Below, in pieces: positions 11,834 through 22,944 of a DNA stretch of 64,000 nucleotides. Under the pieces are notes generated by a model. It did not search any database, was not told the origin of the DNA, and worked only from the letters and a program-made list of their open reading frames with translations. A program made the position numbers and the translations under genes. Position 1 is the stretch's first letter. Each line of letters begins with the position of its first letter. The stretch comes from Sepiola atlantica (taxonomy: Eukaryota > Mollusca > Cephalopoda > Sepiida > Sepiolidae): assembly GCA_963556195.1 (NCBI GenBank), contig OY744517.1, positions 146,590,882 to 146,654,881 of the forward strand, in the 5' to 3' direction.

Positions 11834-12257
11834 TATAACAATTTTACTAAAAAAAATAGTTTTTTAAAGTTAAAACAATCAGGGAGGGGGAAGACTGCCC
11901 TCTGCTGATGATGAAAGTATTAACCCCCACCCCACCTTTAATGAGACATGCTGCAAAAGTCACAAGGTTCATCCTTTCAATCAAGAAATGTAATCGGATG
12001 AACTCAGAACCAAAAGACTACTGCCACCGGAGTAAAAAGAAATTTCTCCCAAGAGTTTTTGGAACAAAATTTTTACTTAAATTTTATTTAACAAAACTTT
12101 CTAATAAGTAGATCTGTGTGTAGGATATTTATTGATCCATGCGGTATGTTTATGTTTCAGATAAAAAAAACTCATGAACAGATATTAAAAGAGTGAATTT
12201 CGATCGGTAGACAACATAGGTCCTTGACAACCACAATTCTAACCACCTGCCCCCATG

Positions 12258-12330
12258 GCAGGGTTGTGAAAGCATTTTCTGGCTATTATTAGAATAGCGC
12301 TTTTATGGTAGAGGTTCAAATCCTGTTGGT
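12258..12330 (+). mobile_element. SINE-like segment with box B
   Basis: GAGGTTCAAATCCTG at about 12311 fits a tRNA-type box B. The upstream stretch TTGTGAAAGCATTTTCTGG suits a decayed tRNA-like head. It is probably an old tRNA-derived SINE. No acceptor stem pairing was found, so it is not a functional tRNA. Confidence 0.4.
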
Positions 12331-12368
12331 ATCTCATAAGTGGTTTTCATGGCACATATTGTTTACAC

Positions 12369-12393
12369 GATATATATATATATATATATATAT
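12369..12393. repeat. (AT)n microsatellite
   Basis: A dinucleotide run. Another lies at 13109-13131. Confidence 0.9.
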
Positions 12394-12767
12394 TATTTAT
12401 ATCCAGACAGGCATGTTTAGTCTTTAAGATGAATCAGTGACTATATACAGCTGACCCACCAGTCACATGACTCCGGTCCCAGACCTTAGTCATTAGCGAC
12501 TATTTAGAACCAATTGTCTTATTGATGCAGCCATTGAAACTGCAAAAATGAGGGAAATATATCATACTAGAAGACACGACGTTGCCCGGGATTGAATAAG
12601 GATAACTACTGTGTACTTTTTCAATATGCTCATAACACCATATTACTTTCTTTTTACTGCCCTCTTTCCGTTTCGCTACTATTATAGTCAAAAGAAGCTG
12701 AAATGTTGGAAAACTCTGAATTAGTGTCTTATACATATGTTTTAAAATTTCATTAAAATCAGATACA

Positions 12768-12990
12768 CAGATTTGAAGTTTTAAAGGGGTCTGTCCCCAT
12801 GGGTTACTTACAGGTGGAGATTCGTAACTACTTCCATTGTCTTCCCGATAATTTTATATATGATATAAATTTTATCAAAATAGAATATATTTGAAGTTTT
12901 AAAGGAGGTTCGGTTCCCATAGAGGTGCCTTTAGAGATTTGGTAACACTTCCATTGTATTCCCCGGTAAATTTTACATGAGATTACACTT
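12768..12990 (+). repeat. Tandem duplication of a unit of about 115 bp
   Basis: Two diverged copies follow each other (about 12772-12875 and 12887-12990). Both start with ATTTGAAGTTTTAAAGG and both contain ACTTCCATTGT followed by CCCGATAA or CCCGGTAA. The family is unknown. Confidence 0.65.
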
Positions 12991-13149
12991 AGATTTTATG
13001 TAGATTCTCTAACTTTTCTTTCTATAGGGAACACACAAATATCACAAACACATTGAGTTTTATATGGACAGATAGATTTATTATTACATAGTCAGTTTCT
13101 AAAAGTGTTCAAACATATATATATATATATATACACATACATACATACA

Positions 13150-13480
13150 CACTAGCTCGACGACCAAGTGTTGCTTGGAATTCATTAGTTTAAAAACGTT
13201 TTATAAACATTTTTATGTCAAAAGCATGTAGAGAATATTGATAGCTAAAGTGAACAACTTATTCTTTTAGTAAGACTTATTCCCTTTTATTTATTTTCTT
13301 TGAAAGGTGATTATCCAAGAATCTATAGAATAATACGCTAAAGCAATTTCATGTTCGTACGTACGTTATCACCCACCGTCTCTTTTTTAACATGAGATCA
13401 CCTAATCGTTTAAGATACAATACAAAAAAGTAATTCTTTAAATTCCATCTGTCACTGTTGTATTGAACGTGAAATTAACT
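13150..13480. repeat. Dispersed repeat relic
   Basis: AACTTATTCTTTTAGTAAG near 13257 recurs near 16337 and, decayed, near 10060. The motif GCTCGACGACCAAGTGTTGC near 13153 belongs to the CGTTGCCCGGG-like set. This appears to be part of the same old family as 9970-10410 and 16100-16400. Confidence 0.4.
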
Positions 13481-13714
13481 AAAATACACTTTCTTGGCAT
13501 AATTATGATCAAAGATGTCCAAAGATGTTACAATGGGAATAGGTCATAAACTCCTACGACGGTTTTGAAGATCAGACTCCCATAACGAGATATATTCTGA
13601 AACTACATTAATGAGAGTATTTAGATAAGTATGTGTACGTTTGAATAAAGATAGAATACTATCGTGGGGTCAGAGTTCACAGCAGACGTCCATAGAATGC
13701 ACGGCAGCAATATA

Positions 13715-13742
13715 CAGGGTGTTTCAAAAGTCTTGGGAACAT
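13715..13742 (+). repeat. 5' terminal inverted repeat of DD41D element
   Basis: A perfect inverted match to 15015-15042, preceded by TA at 13713-13714. In this superfamily the transposase DNA-binding domain recognises the inverted repeats. Confidence 0.95.
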
Positions 13743-13866
13743 TATAAATGCGTATATCTCATGAACTATTCCAGGTAGAAAAATGAAACTGGTGCCATTT
13801 TAAAGCTTGCTTAATCAAGTTTTTGGTCATACTAATGATTTTCGTGTTATCTTTCCAGGTGCAGTA

Positions 13867-14925
13867 ATGGCGTTCTCTAAACAAGACAAGGCATTTTGCG
13901 TCCTCCAATTTGCAAAGACTGAATCATGGACATGTGTTCAGCGTGCATTTCGCAGGAAATTTAAAAAAGAAGCCCCTGAAAGGAAATCCATTGTCAGATG
14001 GCATGCTAAATTTGTGAAAGATGGGTGTTTGTGCCCAAGTAAGCGAACAGGTCGCCCTTCAACTTCAGAAGATGCAGTTGAGCAAGTTCGGACAGCCTTT
14101 CAGCGGAGCCCCCGTAAATCAGTGAGAAGAGCCAGCAAGGAACTTCAGCTTGCTCCAGCAACTGTCTGGCGTGTCTTAAGGAAACGACTGCAAATGGTAC
14201 CTTACAAGCTCAAGTTGGTCCAAAAGTTGAAGGACACTGATAAGCCACTTCGCCGTGACTTTTGCATTGCAATGCAAGAGAAGTTGGAAGATAACGGCTT
14301 TGATGACCGGCTTGTTTTTAGCGATGAGGCGACCTTCCATCTGAATGGCAAAGTTAACAAGCATAACACTCGCATATGGGGTACTGAGAATCCTCATGAA
14401 CTTCTTGAGCACGAGCGAGATTCACCAAAAGTGAACGTGTTTTGTGCAATTTCCAAGAAAGGTGTCTATGGACCGTTCTTCTTTGAAGAGGCAACTATCA
14501 CTGGTGAATCCTATCTCAACATGCTGGAAGACTGGTTAATGGCTCAGTTGGAACAAGCAGAATCTGATGACTTCATTTTTCAACAAGATGGTGCACCACC
14601 ACACTGGAGTCTTAGAGTAAGGCAGTTTCTTAACACAAGGCTGCCTGGTAGATGGATTGGGAGATCTGGGCGAGGTGATGACATTCTCATGCCCTGGCCT
14701 CCTAGGTCTCCAGATCTTACCCCGTGTGACTTTTTCCTTTAGGGCTTTGTCAAGCAACAAGTCTATGTGCCGCCCCTTCCAAGAGATATTGACGAACTAA
14801 AGGCTCGAGTAACGGCAGTTGTGGGAACCATTGACGTCAAGATGCTGGAACGCGTTTGGCAGGAAATGGACTATCGACTAGATGTCTGCCGTGTGACGAA
14901 TGGTGCTCATATTGAGCAACTTTGA
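13867..14925 (+). pseudogene. DD41D Tc1/mariner transposase with one in-frame TAG
   Basis: This frame encodes a cut-and-paste transposase of 352 codons, with a TAG at codon 292 (14740-14742) and the family stop at 14923-14925. The ATG at 13867 is preferred over an upstream in-frame ATG at 13807, because the paired-type HTH region begins right after it. Two helix-turn-helix-like regions span about residues 5-50 and 65-115, with a TGRPS linker at 61-65 as in Tc1 relatives. The catalytic aspartates are D153 (FSDEATF), D241 (QQDGAPPH) and D283 (RSPDLTPCDFF), with 41 residues between the last two. The TAG replaces the residue after DFFL, which is usually Trp in this superfamily (TGG to TAG would suffice). 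The 60 codons downstream stay open and look transposase-like. As it stands, the product would be truncated just after the catalytic core and is probably inactive. Confidence 0.92.
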
Positions 14926-15014
14926 AGATTCCCCACAAAACTTGAAACTTTAACCTTTCCAACGGTACCAATTTCATTTTTCAACTAATAGTTTTTGAGT
15001 TATTAAAAATCGTT

Positions 15015-15042
15015 ATGTTCCCAAGACTTTTGAAACACCCTG
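15015..15042 (-). repeat. 3' terminal inverted repeat of DD41D element
   Basis: The reverse complement of 13715-13742 with no mismatch, followed by TA at 15043-15044. Confidence 0.95.
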
Positions 15043-15179
15043 TACAACAGATGAAGGATACAATGGTGGAATTTCCATGGGTCCTGCGAGTGTCTATATA
15101 TTACCACATTACCAGACAAGATTAAGTATTTTTTATTGTTTCTTTGTTTTTTGGAAATAATGTGCAAAAAAGTATGTTA

Positions 15180-15330
15180 GTCTATATGCTACTTAGGTCC
15201 AACTGTTAAAATTTGGGAAACAATTGTATATATCAGACACACACATTACAAAAAAACCAACAAAAAAAACCTACTAGTTAAATACAATTTATCTATTTTA
15301 ACGTTTCAATAAATATTGGTCAGATATTGA
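15180..15330 (+). repeat. Dispersed repeat copy
   Basis: GCTACTTAGGTCCAACTGTT and the following AAAATT...ACAATTGTATAT match 10270-10320 and the complement of 16110-16180. The family is unknown. Confidence 0.5.
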
Positions 15331-15389
15331 TCCATAATATATATTAATTACCATCAATCTTTAAAAAAAAAAAAAAAAAAAGTAACTGC

Positions 15390-15790
15390 TTATGTGGGTT
15401 AACGATCCTCCATAGCTTGGCACCCCGACAATGCTGATGCCTCAGATTTAATGCCGTCGGCAAAGCACACGTCTTGAATCAAAATTTATTGCACTTAGAC
15501 TCTCACATCCACCACCCCCTTTGTAAAAGGGAACAGAATTATTTACTACCAGATCTCTTTGCCACCTCACCACCCCCATCCCATCTGTATCCAGGCTGCC
15601 TGACAACAGCATACGCTTTCCTTTCTTATTCCAATGCTGCCCGCAGACATCTTTTCCTGATTATCCCTGCACAAGGCCGGCCTTGTGGCTCGCAGAGCAG
15701 CCATTATACTCAATCATAATGAGTCATTTTGCACGCACATTGCATGGTAACATCTTTGCTTCAGTAAGGAGGGAGGTGGGGGGGGGGGGG
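15390..15790. other. GC-richer stretch, unrecognised
   Basis: Composition is richer in C than its neighbours, and a G-run lies at 15778-15791. No extended coding frame, TIR or known repeat was recognised. It is probably another decayed repeat. Confidence 0.3.
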
Positions 15791-16099
15791 GACAGGAAAT
15801 AGGATATGGATCAAAGTCTATTATGTATATCTTTTTCTGCTCTTTAATCAATGGCACATTCGTCACAGTACCAACAAAATATATGCTACTAGTTGTCATC
15901 ATTGCATGACTCATCTAATATATAAAATTATGTGGCCTAAAGCAATGTGGTAAGCCGCTCAAGACATGGAGGGAATCAGTTGATGACACCTGTTACTGGC
16001 GGGGGCACAAGCGAAATGGTAACAGATAGGAAAAGTTAGAAGTCATTCACGAAACGTCTAAACTCAAGCTTGAGTGAGACAAGGCCAAAAATGAAAATA

Positions 16100-16400
16100 A
16101 TAATAATGTCAGCCAAATTTTAAAATTGGATCTAAATAGCATTTAAGCTGACAAATCAAACTTTCATTCTGATGAGTAAATTTTCATTTGGTATATCATT
16201 AGTGGCAATTAAATAACACCTTTCACTACAAATATATATATATAACTTCCGAGACTATATATAACAACTTTATTTGGTTTACTACTATGGAGACATTCTT
16301 AAATAAGCATCTAAAAAGAAAAGTTATGGGGAATAACTTATTCTTTTAGTAAGAGTTAGCGTTCATGTCAAAGTAAAGTTTTTTAATGTCTATATAATGA
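16100..16400 (-). repeat. Dispersed repeat copy (inverted to 10240-10320)
   Basis: The reverse complement of 16112-16180 matches 10240-10310 closely. Further along, ACTTATTCTTTTAGTAAGAG matches 13257. This supports a multi-kilobase old family with scattered fragments. Confidence 0.5.
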
Positions 16401-16860
16401 AAAAAAAGGGGGTGGGGTGGGGGGGGGCATAAATTCACTTAAACTGTGCATTATCACTAAAAACTGAAAATGTATTTGCTTTCAAAAATGCAAAACTTCA
16501 AGTGTTCCCTTCCCATGACACCATTCAAAAATGCTGAGATGCAAGAGAATATTCTTTAAATTATCAAAAATCAAATTATTGATTGATTGATTTATTCTGC
16601 AAGAATGAACCCGATTTATTCTGCAAGAATGAACCATATACATATGTGGTTAATAATTAAATATTTATTATTAAATAATTTATAGCCCCCTTTCGTCTGG
16701 GCCCTTTAATGAGAAATAATATAAGTCTTCTTATCCATAGCTATGATGCAAGTTCCTTTCTATGTGATTTGTTGAACACTTAAGACGGATGACTATGCTT
16801 GTCCGCCTGATTTGATATAAATAGGGTTTATTTTTCTACTCATCATGTAACGGTTGGAAT

Positions 16861-16905
16861 TGGCCTCATTGGTTAGAGCCCCCGGGGTTCGAATTGTGCG
16901 ATCGG
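16861..16905 (+). mobile_element. Truncated tRNA-like SINE head
   Basis: TGGCCTCATTGGTTAGAG fits a Pol III box A and GGGGTTCGAATTG fits a box B. Only a few bases separate them, so the anticodon region is deleted. The sequence runs on into AATGAAACGTATATGTATGT, which recurs in part near 16626. Confidence 0.5.
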
Positions 16906-16978
16906 TTTGAACAGTTATCTGCACACTGAAGATTCCTCAAGAATGAAACGTATATGTATGTGGATAATAAATTAAATT

Positions 16979-17060
16979 ATTATATATATATATATATAGA
17001 TAGATAGATATAGATATATATATATATTAAATTATTATATATATATATAGATATAGATAT
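16979..17060. repeat. Compound (AT)n/(GATA)n microsatellite
   Basis: Runs of TA, GATA and TATAGA units are interrupted by ATTAAATTATT. Confidence 0.9.
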
Positions 17061-17911
17061 ATAAAATATCTCTAAAGAAAAAAAAAATTGGATAAAATTG
17101 CTAATTGATTTACTTGCTGATTATTTAATATATAAAGTCAAGATGATTTTTTTCCCCTGTACCTTCTTGAAGAATAGGAAAATAACCACATGCATCACAG
17201 GCTACTAAACTCACCACTATATTATGTTTATTCACTCGAGCGGGTTTTAGTAAATTTGTTATGTTTCTCCAGTTAACACAAAATATTACTGTTGGCCCAC
17301 CACCATCTTTCAACTCTCCTCAAAACATACTCCATATAGGTGGTAGAACCCCCCCCCCCAACACATGAGTACTGACATTCCCCCATCGACACTGAGAATT
17401 AATAAACAACGTCTACTTCTAAAAAAATTGTCCGTTATTATTTCCTATTTGTCTGCTATTAATTTACTACATAATACAAAACATTACGCACACATTTAAT
17501 GGACACTCGCGCTAATTCTTCTGAATTTCGAGAATAATGGATTACATTATTTCAACCTATACATTTATAGTCATTCCGGTATTTAGAGAATGCAATTAAT
17601 TAACATATTTCTTTGCAGTATTTCATCTTTCAATATGGCGGCTACAATTTCATCAACGATTCAACTTCAGAATTAAGTCAATATAAGCCAGGATACTCGA
17701 CAGACTCCAAAAATGTACATTTTCTGATTCCTACACCTTTCACACACAAAATATCTAAAATTTAGAAGAAAAAAAAACATTGATTTCTTGGTATAGAAAT
17801 GACCCAAAACGTGTGACTTCAGTAACCTTATGGCAGAACGTACGATAACACGCATGCCAGCTACTGACTGGCTTCGTTTAAATCACTTTTTTTTTTCATA
17901 GATTTTATACT
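17061..17911. other. A+T-rich DNA, no gene seen
   Basis: An ATATGGCGGCTAC motif, similar to a YY1-type site, lies at 17634-17646. The ATG in it opens only 13 codons, so it is not annotated as a gene. Confidence 0.35.
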
Positions 17912-17980
17912 CGCTTTCGTGGCCTAATCGTTAGCAGTGTAGATCAAAGACAGAGGTTTATGTTTATGGTTCGATCCCAC
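17912..17980 (+). mobile_element. tRNA-derived SINE head
   Basis: CGTGGCCTAATCGTTAG fits box A and TGGTTCGATCCCAC fits box B, with spacing typical of a tRNA. The ends do not pair into an acceptor stem, and a T/CT-rich tract follows directly. It is therefore a SINE or pseudo-tRNA, not a tRNA gene. Confidence 0.55.
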
Positions 17981-18348
17981 TTGTCTTTTTTTCTTTTTTT
18001 CTTTTTTTCTTTTTTCTTTTTAAAAATGTCAATATTATTATGTTGTCATTTGAAAAGAAATCAATGTAATATGTAGTACTTTAACTATTGTGAATATCAT
18101 TCCGATGTGACCTATTTGCGTTCCGTCGGATATTGACAAATTATACTTCATTCTTTTCTATTTCTCCCGTGCAACGCCGGGGGACAGATCCAGCTGATTA
18201 TAAATAAAGTCCTTTTGCTGAAGATGTTTAAGAATTTTTTAGTAACAATCTAGGTCCAAAAATGCCTGAATTCATTGTTGAACTCTAGTTGCGTGGTTGC
18301 CAAGCCTGTTATAGGTATAACCTTGAATTCAAGTTGTTTCGCAGTTGT

Positions 18349-18590
18349 TTGTTACTAAATCAAAACGCAACTTGCAACATCACTAAAATATTCTTGGAAG
18401 TGTAAGTTTACACTGTCAGACATTTTTCCTGGATTCCACACACGTACACATTACAATTCTTGGTCCATTTGAAAAATGCATATAGGTAGGAGAGAGAGAC
18501 GAGAGAAAGAGAAAGGGAAATTTTAGATGATCTATATTTTGACATCAAATATTCAGAATCCCAAGTAGAAAATACAGCACCAGAAACTCT
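18349..18590 (+). repeat. Dispersed repeat, direct copy at 20404-20628
   Basis: This stretch aligns over about 230 bases with 20404-20628. Both contain AATATTCTTGGAAGTGTAAG, a GAGAGA-rich tract and TTTTAGATGATCTATATTTT. The copies lie about 2 kb apart in the same orientation. The family is unknown. Confidence 0.75.
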
Positions 18591-18607
18591 CAAAACAATT
18601 CTACAAG

Positions 18608-18710
18608 GGGTTTTGTTTTACGGCATATCAATCCTTTTTCAGGTTATGTTATCGTAAATCAAGTCAGTTAAATAAATGTTTCTTATGCTTCAAATTGTTA
18701 ATATATCTTA
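18608..18710 (+). repeat. Dispersed repeat, copies at 22938 and 23887
   Basis: TTTTGTTTTACGGCATATCA begins this copy. Related copies start near 22945 (TTTCACGGCATATCAACCC) and 23890 (TTTTACGGAATATCAACCCC). Each is followed by a TTCAAGTTCTT-like segment. Confidence 0.65.
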
Positions 18711-18847
18711 AAATTATTTATTGATGAACTAATTATTTACAATATAAATTTGTGAACACAATTTACGCAGTTTCCTGTAATTCTTCGAACAACGGCGAGG
18801 TGATTAGCTAATAACAAGAAAAGCCGAAACTGATATGAATTTCTCGT

Positions 18848-18895
18848 GTGTGTGTATGTGTGTGTGTGTGTGTGCGCGTGTGTGTGCATGTGAAA
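18848..18895. repeat. (TG)n microsatellite
   Basis: An imperfect TG run with TGCG and TATG interruptions. Confidence 0.9.
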
Positions 18896-18949
18896 ACTTC
18901 CCTAGGTCGTAATTAAGATAAAGACACTGTGTAGGTGGTCTTTGATAAA

Positions 18950-19063
18950 AAAAACAAGTCATCTAACTCCTCCTACCCACTCATGAATTGTTTGAAGTCT
19001 TAGCCTTCATTACAAAATGAACATTTTCAGTTTTCTGAGAGAACTGTCATAAGAGGGGAAAAG
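18950..19063 (+). repeat. Dispersed repeat, direct copy at 24543-24660
   Basis: AAGTCATCTAACTCCTCCTA through GAGAACTGTCATAAGAGG aligns with 24549-24660, in the same orientation about 5.6 kb away. Confidence 0.7.
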
Positions 19064-19073
19064 GAAGACAAAA

Positions 19074-19272
19074 TAGAGGAAAAGAGAAATAAAACAGGAA
19101 AAGAGAAATAAAACTGGAAAAGAGAAATAAAACAGGAAAAGAGAAATAAAACAGGAAAAGAGAAATAAAACAGGAAAAGAGAAATAAAACAGGAAAAGAG
19201 AAATAAAACAGGAAAAGAGAAATAAAACAGGAAAAGAGAAATAAAACAGGAAAAGAGAAATAAAACAGGAAA
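19074..19272 (+). repeat. 19-bp minisatellite, about 10 copies
   Basis: The unit AGGAAAAGAGAAATAAAAC repeats head to tail about ten times, nearly without change; one early unit has TGG for AGG. A degenerate unit closes the array. The long open frame on the minus strand here is only the repeat read in phase and is not a gene. Confidence 0.97.
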
Positions 19273-19639
19273 AGAACTAAAACCCAGCCAAATAGCAAAT
19301 AAGGTGAGGCTGAGGCGATTTGGCAGTAACTAGCCTTTTCTTATATATAAAAAATGAAATAAGCAGATTTCGACCAAAAAGCGGAGAACTGGAGTCCAAG
19401 GGAGAGATTCTATTTGACTCAAAGACAGGACCCCGACTTGCACTAGGACTCAAGAAAGAGGCAACTACACACTACCCAAAACCTGAAGTCTCATCATGAG
19501 CTGCAGTTTAATGTCACACATAAAACCTCAGGATTAACTGTACCCAAACTAGAGCTGGAAAGTTTGAATTGGGGGGTTTTGGGGTTTTTTTTTATAAACT
19601 CCAGATGTCTAATTTGTTTCAGCTAATAGTAACGAGTCT

Positions 19640-20180
19640 AGAATGTTTTTATTTTTTTTTAACCATAACCATATTCCGACGCTTGGAATCAGCTGCCCCT
19701 CCCCCCAGCTGATTCCCCATCTCTGTCCATGTAAAATAATACACCTGAGGTTGTGTTTGTGCATATTTTAGTGCTGAGTTTGTATTCAGAAATATAACCC
19801 TCACTCTCAGCTTTTGAAATCCTTTGGAAAATGCCATCCAGAAGCGATCACCACTGAGAAGAGACTGGATTATTTCTAGAAAAAAATGGGAAAATTTGTC
19901 TGACTTTTGGCTGGTGAATTTTGTTGTCCAACATTTTGGACTAGTAACTTTCAATGTTATAAAATACAAACTATGGATTTTGCCAAGAAATACCAACTCA
20001 ATAAAAGTCATTAATTGTTAATAACAGAGTTATCTCTTCATTTTGAAGAAAGCTTTATTGTTCCAGCATCAGCAAAACCTGTACCGAAATCATACATTCG
20101 ATTTTGGACAGGACACACACACGATCATGGACCTCAATCGGATGCTATGATGGCAACGTAGCGGACAATGTGGCATGTGT
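19640..20180. other. No recognised feature; chance open frames
   Basis: A 120-codon open frame runs on the minus strand (19649-20011), but its composition is unremarkable and it resembles no family I know. It lies between dispersed repeats and is probably fortuitous or a repeat remnant. Confidence 0.25.
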
Positions 20181-20403
20181 GACAGCAGCCATTGCACCCA
20201 ACAAACAGGAAGTATCAATTTAATCATTGTTCAATACATTGCATGGCACCCAAAAGCCATTATTCTACAGACAAAAAGAAGCTTTTTAAAGACGTTTTTA
20301 AAGACATTAAGCTAAAGATGGCTGGTTGGTTAAGTAATTTGATCCTTGATGTAAAAACGATTACTGATTGCATACAACCCATTTCACAGGTGTTTATTCC
20401 GGT

Positions 20404-20628
20404 TTGTTACTAAATCAGAATGCTACTTGCAACATTTCTGAAATATTCTTGGAAGTGTAAGCTTACAGTAATAGACTTTTTCCTGATTCCACACATTACA
20501 GTTCTTGGTTCACCTGACAAATACATACTGGTAGGAGAGAGAGAGAGAAAAGAGAAGAAATTTTAGATGATCTATATTTTGACGTTAAATATTCAGAATC
20601 TCAAGTGAAAAGTACAGAATCAGGGTGG
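20404..20628 (+). repeat. Dispersed repeat, direct copy of 18349-18590
   Basis: See 18349-18590. Order and orientation are conserved, with scattered substitutions and a shorter purine tract. Confidence 0.75.
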
Positions 20629-20639
20629 GGTGTACGATT

Positions 20640-21165
20640 GAGAACCAATGCTTGACTGAATTTATACAACATTTGCGCATAATTTTCAATCAGTGCTGCT
20701 GCCTTGCTCTCTTCGCTATATGATACCATATTTCTTCCATATTATTTCTGAACCTTGTCACCAATAAATTATATTGACAATTAGAGATTAACAAATACAA
20801 ATTATTGAACAAACGTGACATGTTCAAACGGAATGTGCTCCGACGAACTTGCTGTACTTGTGCTTCAACATAAATAATCCCGAAAAACAGCAAAATCAAA
20901 CCCCTTCACTGTAGAGGTCCCAAGATGTTGGAAGGCTTTCTGACCTAAAACTTCTTTCCTCGAACCGCTTGCCTTTGGAATTCTTTACCTGCCCCCCCCC
21001 CATTTCCCAGACTGTAGCAACATGTATAAATTTAAATGTAAACAAGCATCTCGCTGCACAACTCCCCACTTAGGATGCCCTTATAAATCTGGCCCCCTAA
21101 TTACTAGTAACCCTTTACGTCTCAGTGGCAGTGTACTTTGCTTGGGGTGAATTGAAATTAAAAAT
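20640..21165 (+). mobile_element. Probable LINE C-terminal coding relic and 3' end
   Basis: The stretch near 20940-21000 encodes, across frames, a motif of the type found near the C-terminus of LINE proteins (basic and Phe-rich, then Leu and Pro at CTTTACCTGCC). It is followed by GTATAAATTTAAATGTAAAC. The end (21100-21160) carries the repeat also found at 3490-3580, 37735-37790 and 40375-40430. Many stops are present. The LINE assignment is an inference from layout and residual coding flavour. Confidence 0.45.
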
Positions 21166-21290
21166 GTCAGAACAAGTTTGGTTTTATGGTATATGTAATA
21201 GAAAAACAAAACTTTGTGAACGATTCAATTTGACAATATTTATGAAATGATATATTCTTCATTTGTGTCCAGACTGGATGTTTCTCTTTA

Positions 21291-21530
21291 CTATACAAGG
21301 TCAAAGGTGAAGTTCGGACATCTCGAGATCTTGGTGTAAGAAATCCAGCCACCTTTGTTTTCGACTTTTCTTAGCCTTTTCCCAGGGGCCACCATCTTGA
21401 ATCTCATTTTCAGAACGGTGTTGTCTGTAACAGCGGAGACAATTTTTGCTCCTTTTGTCCAAGATTGGTTGGCGTAACATGAAGACGATATATTATTATT
21501 TACGTTTCGGACTATTGTCTCACTGGACAC
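21291..21530 (-). other. Unrecognised open stretch, possible repeat-derived coding
   Basis: The minus strand stays open for 79 codons (MSSETIVRNV...) in sequence that is less A+T-rich than its surroundings. It includes an AAGATGGTGGCC-like motif. I recognise no domain. A decayed transposable element is more likely than a host exon. Confidence 0.2.
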
Positions 21531-22169
21531 GTAACCAAAAAACCTTTATCTATTCTACCTTGTGAGTTCAATCCCTGGTAGAGGAACTCAAGAATAAATC
21601 TATCTGATGGGAGATACCTAAAAGATGTAGAATATAAAATGAGAACAGTCTATCCCCCCCCCCCATAAAATAAGGAGGGAGCGGTCAAGTTTCAATTCCT
21701 GAAAGGTTACAGACTATGACGAAATACACTTGAAGGAGATTGTAATGTGAACATAACCAAGATGGAAACAGCATTTTGAAACATGTTGATTCATTTAAAG
21801 AGAAGGGGATCCAAATTAGTTTTCTAAATAAATGGGTGGTATCAAATTCGGTTAGTTCTAAAATATTCATATATACCTTGTCATTAATATAACTAGTTGT
21901 AATCAGCCGTTTGTAATACAGGTTTTAAAATGGCAATGAACATATAGATACTTAAGGACTATTTTAAGAGGTGATAGATTACTACTGTAATGCACACCTC
22001 TAGTGTTAACAATCAGTGAAGTGAAAATTATGTATCTTACTAAATGAATTACCTCGGTGTTAATGAGAGGGTAAAAGCTCTGCCAACTTTATCTTAATAA
22101 AATATATATATTTTGATCTGGACTAAATAGTGAGATCGATTAATGTGATTTGAAATGTTTTTTTTTTGG

Positions 22170-22190
22170 GGTGGGGGGGGGGGGGGGGGT
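22170..22190. repeat. Poly(G) run
   Basis: An almost pure G tract with G4-forming potential. Similar runs lie at 29631-29648, 32490-32509 and 45637-45652. Confidence 0.9.
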
Positions 22191-22306
22191 CATAACAATT
22201 TAAGTCAAAAATGAATGACAAAACATTCTTATTAAAGATATTTCGGTCAATGAAATAGTGAGATTTTCCCCTAAGAATTAGCACAGAAAAAACGAAAAAG
22301 AAAAAC

Positions 22307-22399
22307 GATTTATATTCTCTACAAAAATTGCAGTGAATTCAGAGATACTATAAATCACTATTTATAGTATCTCTGAAATTTTTGTAAAGAATATAAATC
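22307..22399. repeat. Two-stage hairpin
   Basis: An inner perfect 18-bp stem (22338-22355 with 22360-22377) has a CACT loop. It is flanked by outer arms GATTTATATTCTCTACAAAA (from 22307) and their near complement ending at 22399. It may be a small fold-back insertion. Confidence 0.85.
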
Positions 22400-22944
22400 T
22401 TTTTTTTTGTTTTTTTTAAACAAACCTCTAATGGAATTAGGAGATCAAACTAAGAGAGGGGGGTATCACATACATTCGCCCAAACCAAACAGATTAACAT
22501 TAGTAGGATCCTAACGATTTTTTAAATTTGGTAGTTTCATCGACAAAAATTGGGGACTTATAAGATAGTTGAAAAGATTATTTTCTAACAAAACTATAAT
22601 TTTGATTAGAATGGAATTTAAATAATTATGAGAATACTGAAAAGCGAATAATTTTTAGTAATTATAGATTAGATATTTATTTAGAAAGAAAACAATTAAA
22701 TTGGTTCAGCTTGTCATTTTTTACAACTCCATTTGTTTATTTTAAATATGATGAATGGGACAAAACGTTTATGGCACAAGCTGGCGACATTTAGGAAGTT
22801 GGATATAATTTATAGCAACAAAGTCAAAAGATGATCAATAAAAATAATAAAAATGACATACAAGGACACATTTAAAATGCAGCGTTTGTTTTGTTTATTT
22901 TTATACTATGTCAACCTTTTCCGGGTTACTTAAAGGTTTGGTTG

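Larger units (their letters stand above)
13715..15042 (+). mobile_element. Tc1/mariner-superfamily DD41D transposon, near-intact
   Basis: This element of 1328 bp is bounded by 28-bp perfect terminal inverted repeats (13715-13742 and 15015-15042, starting CAGGGTGTTTCAAAAGTC). TA lies on both sides (13713-13714 and 15043-15044), the expected target duplication. Weaker inverted similarity continues inward for about 60 more bases, for example AAAAATGAAACTGGTGCC against its partner near 14970. It holds one transposase reading frame, broken by a single stop. Perfect TIRs and a nearly open frame suggest a fairly young copy. The superfamily call is firm. The DD41D spacing matches groups described as VISITOR and rosa, but subfamily needs a tree. 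Confidence 0.93.

Noticed and set aside
13807..13866. Upstream in-frame ATG as the transposase start
   Set aside because: The 20 residues before 13867 lie in the zone of extended inverted repeat and do not look like transposase. The ATG at 13867 starts the HTH region.
17634..17675. ATG with ATATGGCGGC context as a gene start
   Set aside because: The frame closes after 13 codons and no following exon could be supported.
17912..17980. Functional tRNA gene
   Set aside because: Boxes A and B are present, but the ends do not form an acceptor stem and no credible anticodon arm is seen. A SINE head fits better.
19047..19298. Phe/Leu/Ser-rich open frame on the minus strand
   Set aside because: It is the 19-bp minisatellite read in complement, so the apparent membrane protein is an artefact.
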